Of a stretch of 64,000 nucleotides of DNA, positions 53,658-62,754 are shown piece by piece. How positions within the stretch are numbered: the stretch's first letter is position 1; every line of letters begins with the position of its first letter. The stretch is taken from positions 62,001-126,000 of the forward strand of contig JADKKH010000004.1 in the NCBI GenBank assembly GCA_016720585.1, read 5' to 3'. Source of the DNA: Chitinophagaceae bacterium. GTDB taxonomy: Bacteria > Bacteroidota > Bacteroidia > Chitinophagales > Chitinophagaceae. Made by a program: the position numbers and the translations under genes. A model generated the notes under the pieces. The model saw nothing but the letters and a program-made list of their open reading frames with translations, had not been told where the DNA came from and ran no database searches.

Positions 53658-54590
53658 ATGAAAGTTCTGATAACAGGCGCAAATGGTTTTATAGGTTCCT
53701 ACCTCGCCCACTTCTTTATTAAGAAAGGAGTAAGCGTTGTGGCTGCCGCTCGTCGGTTCCCCGATTCAACAAAGGAGTTGCTTGCCCGGGCTGAATTGCT
53801 TTCACTGGATGTGCTAAATACAGAACAGTTAAATAGTATTTCCTGTGACGCTGATGTTATTATTCATACAGCTACAGCAAATGATATCATTTCCAGGAAC
53901 ACGAAAAGCGGGATTGAGTTGTCCGCTGTCGGAACTAAAAACATATTGGATTTTGCTTTTAGAAATAAGATCTCAAAATGTATCATATTTTCCACCCTCC
54001 AGGTATATGGAACTGAATTGCTGGGATCTATTGATGAAAAATCGCCACTGCTATATCAAAATGACTATGGGTTGAATCATTTATATGCAGAGATGTATGC
54101 AGAAATGTACTCCCGGACGAATAAAGTGCATTGTGTATCCGTAAGACCCAGCAATGTGTATGGCCGGATCATCACTAAAAGTTTTGACCGCTGGAGTCTC
54201 GTGCCGGGATGTTTTTGTAAAGAGGCTATGGAATCCGGTACTATTACGATTAAATCTTCCGGGAAGCAGCTGCGCAATTTTATAAACCTGGAAAATTTGA
54301 GCCGGGCCGTGGATTGTATAATACACCATTTCCCCGTTAACTACGAATGCTATAATTTAGCGTCTTCCCGTGTCCATACGATGCTGGAAATTGCGGGAAA
54401 AGTGAAAGCCGTATTTGAAAAAAAATATTCAAAAGAAATACAGTTACATATAACTGGTACAGAACCGGCAGCAACCAATCATTTTACCATAAGCCTGGAC
54501 AAGCTGACGGAAATGGGTTTTATAGAAGATGAAAATTATACACTCGAAACTGAGATCAACGAAATATTTAATTATCTCCAAACAAAATAA
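53658..54590 (+). CDS. NAD-dependent epimerase/dehydratase with YxxxH active site
   Basis: 310 residues, extended SDR fold with TGANGFIG (residues 6-13), IIHTATAND, FSTLQVYG in the Ser/Thr position and YGLNHLYAE where YxxxK is expected. The catalytic Lys is replaced by His, unlike the SDR upstream. The nucleotide loop is intact, so it could bind NAD and act as a sugar binder, a reductase with altered chemistry, or be inactive. It is 7 bases after the methyltransferase gene. Confidence 0.75.
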   Translation: MKVLITGANGFIGSYLAHFFIKKGVSVVAAARRFPDSTKELLARAELLSLDVLNTEQLNSISCDADVIIHTATANDIISRNTKSGIELSAVGTKNILDFAFRNKISKCIIFSTLQVYGTELLGSIDEKSPLLYQNDYGLNHLYAEMYAEMYSRTNKVHCVSVRPSNVYGRIITKSFDRWSLVPGCFCKEAMESGTITIKSSGKQLRNFINLENLSRAVDCIIHHFPVNYECYNLASSRVHTMLEIAGKVKAVFEKKYSKEIQLHITGTEPAATNHFTISLDKLTEMGFIEDENYTLETEINEIFNYLQTK

Positions 54591-54595
54591 GACGC

Positions 54596-55333
54596 ATGAA
54601 CCCCATTGAAGAATTTAAAAAAGAACGGGCGGAAGCCATGGCAGCAATGGCCAATGATACCGAATTGAAAAAAAAATCGGTTGACTGGATGCTGCATGCT
54701 GACAAATACAAGTACACCTACAATTTTACCTGGATGGGGAGGCCCATCATCAAATACCCGCAGGATATTGCCATCATGCAGGAACTGGTCTGGGATGTAA
54801 AGCCGGATCTGATCATTGAAACCGGCATTGCCCATGGCGGTTCAATAATCTTTTCATCATCGATGATGGAATTATTGGGTAACGGTGGCAAAGTGATAGC
54901 GGTGGATATTGATATCCGTCAGCACAACCGGGAAGCGATAGAGCAACACCCCATGATGAAGAATATTACCATGCTCGAAGGTTCTTCAGTGGATGAAAAA
55001 ATTGTACAGCAGATCGCTGATTATGCCAAAGGGTTTAAAAAAGTAATGGTGGTACTCGATTCGAATCATTCGCATGAACATGTGTACCGGGAACTGGAAT
55101 TATACACCCCGCTGGTGAGCATCGGTTCGTATATTTTATTGCCGGATACATTTGTCGAATTTTTTCCGAAAGGCTATGTCACCAACCGTCCCTGGGATGT
55201 AGGTAACAATCCCTATACCGCCATGGAAGCTTTTCTGAAAACAACCACCCGGTTTGTAAAGGATGAAATGATCACTAACAAACTGCTGATTACAGAAGCG
55301 TTGGGCGGCGGTTATCTCAAACGCATCAGCTGA
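54596..55333 (+). CDS. CmcI/cephalosporin-hydroxylase-family methyltransferase-like protein
   Basis: 245 residues. IIETGIAHGGSIIFSSSMM (motif I), GKVIAVDIDIRQHN (acidic loop), MVVLDSNHSHEHVYREL (metal-binding) and GGGYLKRI match the CmcI family, which consists of SAM-dependent methyltransferases despite its old name. It is found in surface-sugar clusters. Cytosolic; starts 5 bases after the epimerase. The family has both methyltransferase and unassigned members. Confidence 0.82.
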   Translation: MNPIEEFKKERAEAMAAMANDTELKKKSVDWMLHADKYKYTYNFTWMGRPIIKYPQDIAIMQELVWDVKPDLIIETGIAHGGSIIFSSSMMELLGNGGKVIAVDIDIRQHNREAIEQHPMMKNITMLEGSSVDEKIVQQIADYAKGFKKVMVVLDSNHSHEHVYRELELYTPLVSIGSYILLPDTFVEFFPKGYVTNRPWDVGNNPYTAMEAFLKTTTRFVKDEMITNKLLITEALGGGYLKRIS

Positions 55334-55358
55334 TAAATAAATAGCCGGCCGGTAAAAA

Positions 55359-56264
55359 ATGAGTGAACTTCAACCAACGTTGACTTCTGCACAGGCCATC
55401 AGTTCCCCGCTGGTAACGATTGGTTTACCTACCTATAACCGGCCTGCAGGTTTGCGCAAAGCATTGGAGTGGATCGGGAAGCAGACATATCCTTCGCTTG
55501 AAATTATTATTTCAGATAATTGTTCCACCGAGGAAGAAGTGCAAAAAATAACGGCTGAATATGCTGCTAAAGACAATCGTATAAAAGTTTTCCGGCAGCT
55601 GGAGAATATCGGGCTGGAAAATAATTTCAACTTTGTATATGCACAATCCACGGCCCCTTATTTTATCTGGATGAGTGATGACGATTTTTTTGAAGCCAAT
55701 TATATTGAGGAATGTGTAAATTTTTTAGAAAAAAACCAGGATCATGTTTTGTGTTCAGGAATTGCCAAGTATTATTCCGGGGATCAGTTTGTTTTTAACG
55801 AAACTATGTTTAAAACAGATCAGGAAAGCATTACAGCCAGGGTTCATCATTATTTTGCGCATGTTCAGAAGAACGGAAATTTTTATGGTGTCTTCCGGAA
55901 TAAAATGTTTTCCAATGATCCCATCCAGCTCCATGTAGGATGCGACTGGTCTTTTATGGCAAGACTGGCTGTACTCGGTAAGCTGACCTATATTGATACA
56001 ACCGCTTATCATCGATCAGCCGAGGGAAATTCCCAAAGCCGGAAAAAAATGGTGGAGAAATTTAATCTTACCGGGTTCAAAAATATATTTTTTGAAACTT
56101 ACCTCGCTTATGTGATAGCCGCACATATTTTCACTGATCCGGTGATAAATAAAAAAGTTGGATGGATAAAAAGAAAGCTGCTGGCAGTCATGGTATTTTT
56201 TCAAATCAACTGGAAACTTTTTTTCAAGTTTATCAGGAAGCTGTTCAAATCGGGAAACAAGTAA
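55359..56264 (+). CDS. Family 2 glycosyltransferase (copy 2)
   Basis: 301 residues. VTIGLPTYNRPAGLRKAL and SDNCSTEE, with the later MSDDDFFEANY Asp block, match copy 1 closely but not exactly. It ends the plus-strand run of nine genes. The last ~60 residues are hydrophobic-basic (KLLAVMVFFQINWKLFFKF) and could anchor it to the membrane. Two related transferases suggest two similar linkages in the repeat unit. Confidence 0.87.
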   Translation: MSELQPTLTSAQAISSPLVTIGLPTYNRPAGLRKALEWIGKQTYPSLEIIISDNCSTEEEVQKITAEYAAKDNRIKVFRQLENIGLENNFNFVYAQSTAPYFIWMSDDDFFEANYIEECVNFLEKNQDHVLCSGIAKYYSGDQFVFNETMFKTDQESITARVHHYFAHVQKNGNFYGVFRNKMFSNDPIQLHVGCDWSFMARLAVLGKLTYIDTTAYHRSAEGNSQSRKKMVEKFNLTGFKNIFFETYLAYVIAAHIFTDPVINKKVGWIKRKLLAVMVFFQINWKLFFKFIRKLFKSGNK

Positions 56265-56316
56265 GTTAATAAGATTAAATACGTCACTTCAACAAAAATC
56301 AAATCGAAAATAACGA

Positions 56317-57258
56317 TCAGGGTTGATAGGTAATTACCAGTTTGGGATGTTTGGCTGCATTGGAGTACCTGCTTCCGCAAAAATCCCGGTCGTTATAGAT
56401 GGTTTCATTTTGCAGGCGGATCATAAACCCGTAATTATTATTACCAACAACCATTGCTGCCACCATGTTTTTTACATCTACATCTGTCAAATCCAGGAAA
56501 GGCTGTGAAGTATGAGCTATGCTTACCTGGTCGGTTGCAGATACGGGCGGTTGAGTAAACCAGTTCATAGTTGCTGCAGTCCATCCACCGGTTATACGAC
56601 TTATGTACATGGCGTTATTAGGGCCGGAGTTTGCATTAATTTGATCTCCGTTAAGTGGCGTTGGATTTGAATAAAGCGTTAGTCTGGCTGAAAGAATTGT
56701 AGCGGTTGACGGTATAGAGCTTAAATCAAATTTGAAAGCCCCCCTGTAAAGAGTCAGTGCTCCCCCGGTTGTCCAGGCGGCAGCGACCAGTTCAGGAGCA
56801 AAAGGGTCGGCTACGGGCGTGGAGCCTATAACACCAAAATGCACTTCATTAATATTGTTGGTTGGTTGTAATGTCAGGGTTTGTATGGGAGAAGGATTGA
56901 CCAGAACAGAAGTTGTGTCAACACCGGTAAGACCGGCAGAGTCAACTGCCATCAATTGAAACTTATAATTTCCGGCAATAAATCCGGTAACAAGTGTAAC
57001 TGGTGATCCCGGACTGGCAATAATCGGAACATTTGGCCCGGATATTAAACTCCACAAATAAGCGGTTATCCTTCCATTATGGGTTGTTGCGGAACCAGTA
57101 AGTGTAAATGATGCAGCCGGTAATTGAATTGTTTGACTGTTTCCCGCATCTACAACTGGCGGAGATATTGAAATTATTGTTTCGGGATCTTTTTGGCAAC
57201 TTGAAAGAATGCTAAAGACTCCGAAAATGAGGAATGAATATCTCAGCGTAAGTTTCAT
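56317..57258 (-). CDS. DNRLRE-domain lipoprotein with PKD-like domain
   Basis: 313 residues. Signal and lipobox (FSILSSCQKDPET). A PKD/Ig-like domain at ~35-115 (GNSQTIQLPAASFTLTGSA, GRITAYLWSLISGP) and a C-terminal DNRLRE domain at ~145-310 (ARLTLYSNP, WFTQPPVS, DVDVKNMV, RYSNAAKHPKLVITY). DNRLRE occurs in secreted surface proteins and anchors. It stands on the minus strand after the convergent glycan operon. It may decorate the cell surface or bind glycan. Confidence 0.82.
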   Translation of the reverse strand: MKLTLRYSFLIFGVFSILSSCQKDPETIISISPPVVDAGNSQTIQLPAASFTLTGSATTHNGRITAYLWSLISGPNVPIIASPGSPVTLVTGFIAGNYKFQLMAVDSAGLTGVDTTSVLVNPSPIQTLTLQPTNNINEVHFGVIGSTPVADPFAPELVAAAWTTGGALTLYRGAFKFDLSSIPSTATILSARLTLYSNPTPLNGDQINANSGPNNAMYISRITGGWTAATMNWFTQPPVSATDQVSIAHTSQPFLDLTDVDVKNMVAAMVVGNNNYGFMIRLQNETIYNDRDFCGSRYSNAAKHPKLVITYQP

Positions 57259-57456
57259 CAGACAAATAATTCAACTCGTAAGGTATTAAATTATTGGATA
57301 ATCCTGTTTTTTTTTCAGCAGAGATTCATTTTCAATTGATTGCGTTTTAGCGTTGTAAAACTTTGTCATAGAGATAATGAAACACAAAGATTCTATTTGT
57401 ACGGATAAATACCGGAGTTCAGATTGAAAAAAAATATTCGGATAAGCGTTGCTTAT

Positions 57457-58560
57457 TTACCGGACTAAGTTCTTCACAATATTACTCCAGTAATAGGTGT
57501 CATAAAATTCTTGCGGGGTTATATCCTTGTTTTCGGAATGCGCGCAGATGGCCTCAGTGAAAATTTTCCAATCATTATCCGGAACAATTATCAGTTTGTT
57601 ACCACAGATACTTTTAGAAATTCCGGTTGCACCGCTTTGGGTTGATACAACAGTGGTTCCATAACCTATCGCTTCCACCATTTTTGTTTTTACACCACCG
57701 CCACTTTGTACCGGGTTCAGAAAAATGTCCGTCGCTTCCAGGTAAGTGGTAATATCTTCAGTAAAGCCGGTATAAATAATATTTTTATCCGCATAATCTT
57801 TTAAAGAGTTTAACTCTTCCGGCAGACGTTTTCCACTGATGATGATCTTGTAGCGGAAGCCATCCTGTTTCAGCAGCAACGGATTGATCTCATGTAGAAT
57901 AACATTCAGGGCATCCAGGTTAGGCTTATAATCCAGCAACCCGTTAAATGAAAATATTTTTTCTTCCTCCTTAATTCCATGTCTTGCTGAAATTATTTTT
58001 CTGCATTCCTTCCTGTTTTCGGGGAAAGACTTTAGCTCAATGCCAAAGGGTACATCCCGGCATTTGTCTGCTGCAATTCCCCAGTTGGTGATGGCAAAAT
58101 TTTTATCTTCCGGTGTAATAAAGAAAAGTCCATCCGCTTTTTGGAAACTCCATTTTTCATATCGTTTTAATAGGGGCCACCACCATTTTCCCAGGGAACG
58201 GAAACGCTGGTACTCGATATTATGGGTATGAATAATTACTTTAATGCGGGTTCTTTTTCTTATGCGGAATGCCAGCCAGGCGAAATAGGGATGTTCACAA
58301 ACCAGCGTATCGAAGTTTTCTTTTTTTACGATCGCGGTTATTTTTTTTACGAGGGTACGGTCCATGTACCGTGAGAATGATTTTTTCAGCAGGGGCCTTG
58401 ATTGATAATTTTTTACCAATGACCAGTCATTGTCATCGGTACTTATCACAGTCAGGTCAGTTTCATTACTCAGGTATTCCAGGAATTTAGCAATGAATTT
58501 CTGCCCGCCGGAAAAAAAAGGCAGGTAGGGATAGGGAGCTATCACCAATACTTTTTTCAT
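57457..58560 (-). CDS. Family 4 glycosyltransferase (GT-B)
   Basis: 367 residues. PYPYLPFFSGGQKF at the start is the N-terminal Gly loop of GT-B enzymes, and the C-terminal VQSGGGVKTKMVEAIGYGTTVVST (about 285-308; glycine-rich with EX7E-like Glu) is the donor-binding signature. A retaining glycosyltransferase. It starts 2 bases after the YfhO-like gene stop on the same strand, so the two are likely a two-gene operon for one glycosyl transfer step and one membrane step. Confidence 0.87.
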   Translation of the reverse strand: MKKVLVIAPYPYLPFFSGGQKFIAKFLEYLSNETDLTVISTDDNDWSLVKNYQSRPLLKKSFSRYMDRTLVKKITAIVKKENFDTLVCEHPYFAWLAFRIRKRTRIKVIIHTHNIEYQRFRSLGKWWWPLLKRYEKWSFQKADGLFFITPEDKNFAITNWGIAADKCRDVPFGIELKSFPENRKECRKIISARHGIKEEEKIFSFNGLLDYKPNLDALNVILHEINPLLLKQDGFRYKIIISGKRLPEELNSLKDYADKNIIYTGFTEDITTYLEATDIFLNPVQSGGGVKTKMVEAIGYGTTVVSTQSGATGISKSICGNKLIIVPDNDWKIFTEAICAHSENKDITPQEFYDTYYWSNIVKNLVR

Positions 58561-58562
58561 TA

Positions 58563-61043
58563 TCAGGTTGCAACAGGTTTTTTGCTTTCTCTCCAGGCCA
58601 TAAACAAACCACCCAGGAAAAACAATAGGATCAGCCAGGAAGCTACCTGGCTGATGGCAACCCCTTTTTTGTAAGTTTCCGGTTCAAAAACAAATCGTAT
58701 GGCATGCTTGCCTGCAGGCACCGATAGCCCACGCAGAATATAGTTGGTGTTGACGTATTCTGTTTTCTTGCCATCTATATAGGCATTCCAACCATTGGGA
58801 TAATATACTTCACTGAAAACAGCAAACTGGGGACCATTGCCATTTACTTCATAGTCAATAGCATCATTATCAAATTTTATCATTTTAATTGTAGCGGTGG
58901 AATCCCATTGTGGCTGAACTAAATTTTTACTGAGTGACTTTTCCACCACAGCCGTATCTCTCAGATTGGTGTTGTCCAAAGCCAGCAAAGACGCTGCACG
59001 GTCATCCACCCATTTCACCTGCTTAACTAACCAACATGGACCGAATGCTTCCGGGTTTGGAACCAGCGTAGGCTGACCCGATTGCTGATCCTGAACAATA
59101 ATATATTTTGCATTGAGCATGTTCAGCACACTCTGTTTGGTGGCGGAGGATAAATATTTTTCAATGACATCCTGGTAAATACGCAATTTCGCCGGATGAT
59201 AACCTCCAACCGACTTATGAAAATAGGAGGTACGTGTTTCTGAATAGGCATCACCGGATAAATGGTATACCCGGAAGTTGGGATCTTTGTCTTTTAATAT
59301 TTCCTGGTCTATGGCAGATGCTGTGAAATTACTGGAGGCCATTTCATCCTTTGATACATAATTATCTTCATTCAGGTATTCTTTGCCGATCACCAGCAGA
59401 TCAACACTGCTTATCACAAGGAAAATCAATGCTACAGCTAATGGCTTCAGCAGATTTCTAATATACATGAACAACACACCCAGAACCAGAATGGCAAAAC
59501 CAACTGTTCTTAATAACTGGCCTCCAAACATAGCCCTGCGGTCTTCCTTCAGCCCGGATACAATTAAACGGCCAATTTCATCCGTACCGGAGTTATCCCA
59601 TTTGTTAGCCAGTATCAGTTTATCAAAAGGAGAGGAGTAATCCATGCCAATATAGAGGGCTCCCAGCAAAGCGATCAATCCGCCGGTGGCGAATGCTATT
59701 TTTTTGAAATCAGCCTTTAGTAATTCCCGGCTGTTTTCCCGGTATAATACATATTGAAGTCCTAATACAGCCACAAGGGGTAACGTAAATTGAGTGATCA
59801 CCATGATCATCGATGGCGCCCGGAACTTATTATATAAAGGCAGGTTATTGAATAAAAATGTATTGAAGCCGGGCAAATATTTACCCCAGGCCATGAGTAT
59901 GGCCAGAACAGAAACGGCAAGCAGTCCCCAGCGCAAAGGTTTTTTATACAACACAAAACCTATCAAAGACAGCAAACAAACAACAACACCCAGGTAAGGT
60001 GGTCCTGAGGTGCCTACACCATCAATGCCACCCCAGTATTTTGGAATGCCCGATGCTATCTGTACGGCATTGCTTTCTGGTGCTCCACGATTTACAAGTT
60101 TAGCAACCACTTTAGAATTTTCATCAAAGGTTTTTGCGGAACTGCCACCAAATGCATCCGGCATCAGGATAACGGCTGCCTCTGCCTTACCCAGGCTGTA
60201 TTGAAATGCATAGCTGGTATCCAGGCCTTTTGTTTTTGCAGCGGATACTTTATCGCCCTCGATCGTAACATCCTTTCCGCCCCGCATGGTCAGTTTGGTA
60301 TATTCATTTGTGGTAAGCAGAGTCAATGCATTTCCGGCAACCCCGACGATGGCCGCGATCGCAGTGACACTAACGGCAAGGGTCATGTGTTTCCAGTCTT
60401 TTTGTTTTATCCATACGACCAGGTAAGTAATCGTAACCCCCGCAGCTATCAGGAAAAAGTAATAACTGATCTGCGGATGGTTCACCCCGATCTGCAGGTA
60501 AGTGCCAAACGATGCCAGGGCTAAACCCAGCCAGTATTTTTTTTCAAAGATTGAAATCAGGCCTGCCATAACAAGAGGCATAAAAGCTATGGCCCACATT
60601 TTTGATTCGTGCCCTGCACTGAGGATAACCGGGTTATAGGTGGCAAAACCGTAAGCCAATGCTCCAAAGATGGCAATAACGGGTCTTGCCCTGAAAACAA
60701 GACAAAGCAGGTAAAAACATACACAGGCTAAAAAAAGAAAATTAATGGGATTGGGTAAAGAAAATAAAATAGCATTGGTAATCGGGGGCAGAATACTCTT
60801 GCCCTCCATGGTTACCTGGTAATTGGGCATCCCGCTGAAAAGATTGGGATTCCACAGGGGGAGATGGCCATTTTTCTCTTTGTATTCAAAGGCATTCTGA
60901 GCCATTCCTTTCCAGCTGACTATGTCATGCTGGTTCAGCACATTGCCGTCCAGGACCGGTTTGCAAAACCAAACCGAAACAATAAGGAAAACCATAATAG
61001 CAACGAAATGGGGGAGAATTTTTTTCCAAAATTCATTCTTCAT
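58563..61043 (-). CDS. YfhO-family membrane glycosyltransferase-like protein
   Basis: 826 residues with about a dozen membrane helices over the first ~540, an early luminal loop with LNQHDIVSWKGMAQNAFEYK, FSGMPNYQV, and a soluble ~280-residue C-terminal part (YEVNGNGPQFAVFSEVYYPNGW) before a last helix. YfhO proteins are GT-C-type enzymes that add polyprenyl-linked sugars to lipids or teichoic acid in Gram-positives; here possibly to lipid A or a glycan. It is co-transcribed with the GT4 gene (2-base gap). Confidence 0.87.
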   Translation of the reverse strand: MKNEFWKKILPHFVAIMVFLIVSVWFCKPVLDGNVLNQHDIVSWKGMAQNAFEYKEKNGHLPLWNPNLFSGMPNYQVTMEGKSILPPITNAILFSLPNPINFLFLACVCFYLLCLVFRARPVIAIFGALAYGFATYNPVILSAGHESKMWAIAFMPLVMAGLISIFEKKYWLGLALASFGTYLQIGVNHPQISYYFFLIAAGVTITYLVVWIKQKDWKHMTLAVSVTAIAAIVGVAGNALTLLTTNEYTKLTMRGGKDVTIEGDKVSAAKTKGLDTSYAFQYSLGKAEAAVILMPDAFGGSSAKTFDENSKVVAKLVNRGAPESNAVQIASGIPKYWGGIDGVGTSGPPYLGVVVCLLSLIGFVLYKKPLRWGLLAVSVLAILMAWGKYLPGFNTFLFNNLPLYNKFRAPSMIMVITQFTLPLVAVLGLQYVLYRENSRELLKADFKKIAFATGGLIALLGALYIGMDYSSPFDKLILANKWDNSGTDEIGRLIVSGLKEDRRAMFGGQLLRTVGFAILVLGVLFMYIRNLLKPLAVALIFLVISSVDLLVIGKEYLNEDNYVSKDEMASSNFTASAIDQEILKDKDPNFRVYHLSGDAYSETRTSYFHKSVGGYHPAKLRIYQDVIEKYLSSATKQSVLNMLNAKYIIVQDQQSGQPTLVPNPEAFGPCWLVKQVKWVDDRAASLLALDNTNLRDTAVVEKSLSKNLVQPQWDSTATIKMIKFDNDAIDYEVNGNGPQFAVFSEVYYPNGWNAYIDGKKTEYVNTNYILRGLSVPAGKHAIRFVFEPETYKKGVAISQVASWLILLFFLGGLFMAWRESKKPVAT

Positions 61044-61095
61044 ACAAAGAGGTTATTAGGCTGACAAAATAATGCTATTTTAGACTAAAATACCG

Positions 61096-61404
61096 ATGCG
61101 CTGGCTATTATTTTTATCTAGATTGGCCTTTATATGCGGCATTTTTTTCCTTTTGTCTTTTTCGCTGTTACTGCAGGACTGGATACTGGATGAAAACCTG
61201 GAATCGACCATTATTACAATTGGCTATTTCATGGGAATGATCATTATCCCGGTTGTTAATCTCTGTTACCTGGGGGTACTGATCGTAAAAAGAAGATTGC
61301 GGGAATTTGTGCCGGTATGGCTTGTAATTGCCAACGTCTTATTTTTATTTACATTAATCTTTTTTATTTTTTACCTGAATGATCCATACTATCATCAAAA
61401 ATAA
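61096..61404 (+). CDS. Three-helix hypothetical membrane protein
   Basis: 102 residues with three hydrophobic segments (about 5-27, 37-60 and 77-97). No signature. Its end overlaps the start of the next gene by 26 bases in another frame, which argues for a real coupled pair. The YfhO gene is divergent from it, 52 bases away. Function unknown. Confidence 0.55.
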   Translation: MRWLLFLSRLAFICGIFFLLSFSLLLQDWILDENLESTIITIGYFMGMIIIPVVNLCYLGVLIVKRRLREFVPVWLVIANVLFLFTLIFFIFYLNDPYYHQK

Positions 61405-62176
61405 ACCTTCCCGGTTGTTTATTATTCTGGGCGGTTTTTTTATCGCCAATGCGCTGATCGCAGAGCTGATGGGGGTAAAATTGTTTTCGCTGGAAGAAAC
61501 CTTTGGCGCCAAACCCGCCCACCTGAATATTTTCGGAAATGATTTTTCATTCAACCTCACTGCCGGTGTTTTGCTCTGGCCGGTGGTATTTATCATGACG
61601 GATATCATCAATGAATATTACGGGATGAAGGGCGTTAGGTTTCTTTCTTTTTTGACTGTCGGACTGATTATCTATGCATTTATCATGTTTCAGGGCGCTA
61701 TTCATCTTACACCGGCCGGTTTTTGGGTAGGAAATTATGCCGGGCAGGGGGTGCCAGATGCCAACAAAGCTTACCGGGCCATCTTCGGGCAAAGCCAATG
61801 GATCATTGTGGGCTCATTAGTAGCTTTTTTAATAGGTCAGATAGTGGATGTATTTATTTTTCATAAAATAAAAAAAGTATCCGGCGAAAAGAACATCTGG
61901 CTCAGAGCAACCGGTTCCACCCTGGTCTCTCAGCTTATTGACAGTTTTGTTGTTCTCTTCATAGCTTTTTATCTCGGCCCCCGTATATCATCAAACCAGG
62001 GACAGCCCTGGTCGCTTAACCTGGTCATGACGATATGCATCGGTAATTATTTATATAAATTTTTTATGGCGCTGGTCCTCACACCGGTCATTTATCTGGT
62101 TCATCACCGGATAGAAAAATACCTTGGTCATGATCAGGCGGCCACGATGAAAAAAGCGGCGATGGGGGAAAATTAA
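61379..62176 (+). CDS. Queuosine-precursor transporter (YhhQ family)
   Basis: 265 residues with about six to seven membrane helices. FNLTAGVLLWPVVFIMTDIINEYYG (DIINEYYG is the family hallmark), QIVDVFIFHKIKK and STLVSQLIDSFVVLF match YhhQ/QPTR, which imports queuine-pathway precursors such as preQ0 and preQ1. This would feed tRNA queuosine modification, for which no gene lies in this window. It overlaps the preceding hypothetical by 26 bases and the Nudix gene stop by 4. Confidence 0.9.
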   Translation: MIHTIIKNKPSRLFIILGGFFIANALIAELMGVKLFSLEETFGAKPAHLNIFGNDFSFNLTAGVLLWPVVFIMTDIINEYYGMKGVRFLSFLTVGLIIYAFIMFQGAIHLTPAGFWVGNYAGQGVPDANKAYRAIFGQSQWIIVGSLVAFLIGQIVDVFIFHKIKKVSGEKNIWLRATGSTLVSQLIDSFVVLFIAFYLGPRISSNQGQPWSLNLVMTICIGNYLYKFFMALVLTPVIYLVHHRIEKYLGHDQAATMKKAAMGEN

Positions 62177-62637
62177 TATTTTTCTTTAACCAGGTCTGCC
62201 ACTAACCTGTCGATGGGGAGCGTTACACTTTCGGCGGAAAAATTATCCCAGTCAATAAAGCGGAACGTTTCTGTTTCAGATGTCTGCTCATACACTTTCA
62301 ATTGCTGCTCATCAAAATCAAAAGGTTTTATTTTTAAGGGTGTATGGATCTTTTCTAATGCGGTAACCCAATAATAGATAGATATTATCTGATGTGCCGG
62401 ATTGAAGGCGGATACCTGGAAATAATCGGTAGTATAAATATGATCGTTGACAGTAACTTTCAATCCCATTTCTTCCATAAACTCCCGTTGCAGGCAATCC
62501 CGGGTTCCTTCTCCAAATTCCAGTCCGCCCCCGGGGAATTTCGTTATATAACTCCCCCGGATGAGTTCATCACTCACTAGCACCTGTTTCTGATCGTTAA
62601 TGAGTATGCCGTAAACTCTGAGATTAAAATATTGCAT
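62173..62637 (-). CDS. Nudix hydrolase
   Basis: 154 residues with the Nudix box GGGLEFGEGTRDC... REFMEEMG (about residues 36-57), fitting GX5EX7REUXEEXGU. The surrounding strand pattern (NLRVYGILINDQKQVLVSDE) suits a nucleoside-diphosphate-linked substrate pyrophosphatase. It cleaves an unknown nucleotide derivative. It converges on the YhhQ gene and is followed downstream on its own strand by corA. Confidence 0.88.
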   Translation of the reverse strand: MQYFNLRVYGILINDQKQVLVSDELIRGSYITKFPGGGLEFGEGTRDCLQREFMEEMGLKVTVNDHIYTTDYFQVSAFNPAHQIISIYYWVTALEKIHTPLKIKPFDFDEQQLKVYEQTSETETFRFIDWDNFSAESVTLPIDRLVADLVKEKY

Positions 62638-62716
62638 ATTTTAAAATAATGATTTTAAATGATTGCAACTCATGTTTCTTTAAAAAATCTTAATAAATAA
62701 AATGATTATTGAATCT

Positions 62717-62754
62717 AAGTTCCCCCGCCAGCCGGCGGGGACAGGGGGCTTTTT
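62717..62754 (-). repeat. Third REP-like element, at the 3' end of corA
   Basis: AAGTTCCCCCGCC... GGGGACAGGGGGCTTTT, with the same AAG-CCCCC-GGGG-GGGGGCTT pattern as the pair at 44.6 kb. It overlaps the last bases of the corA gene and may act as its terminator. Confidence 0.6.
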
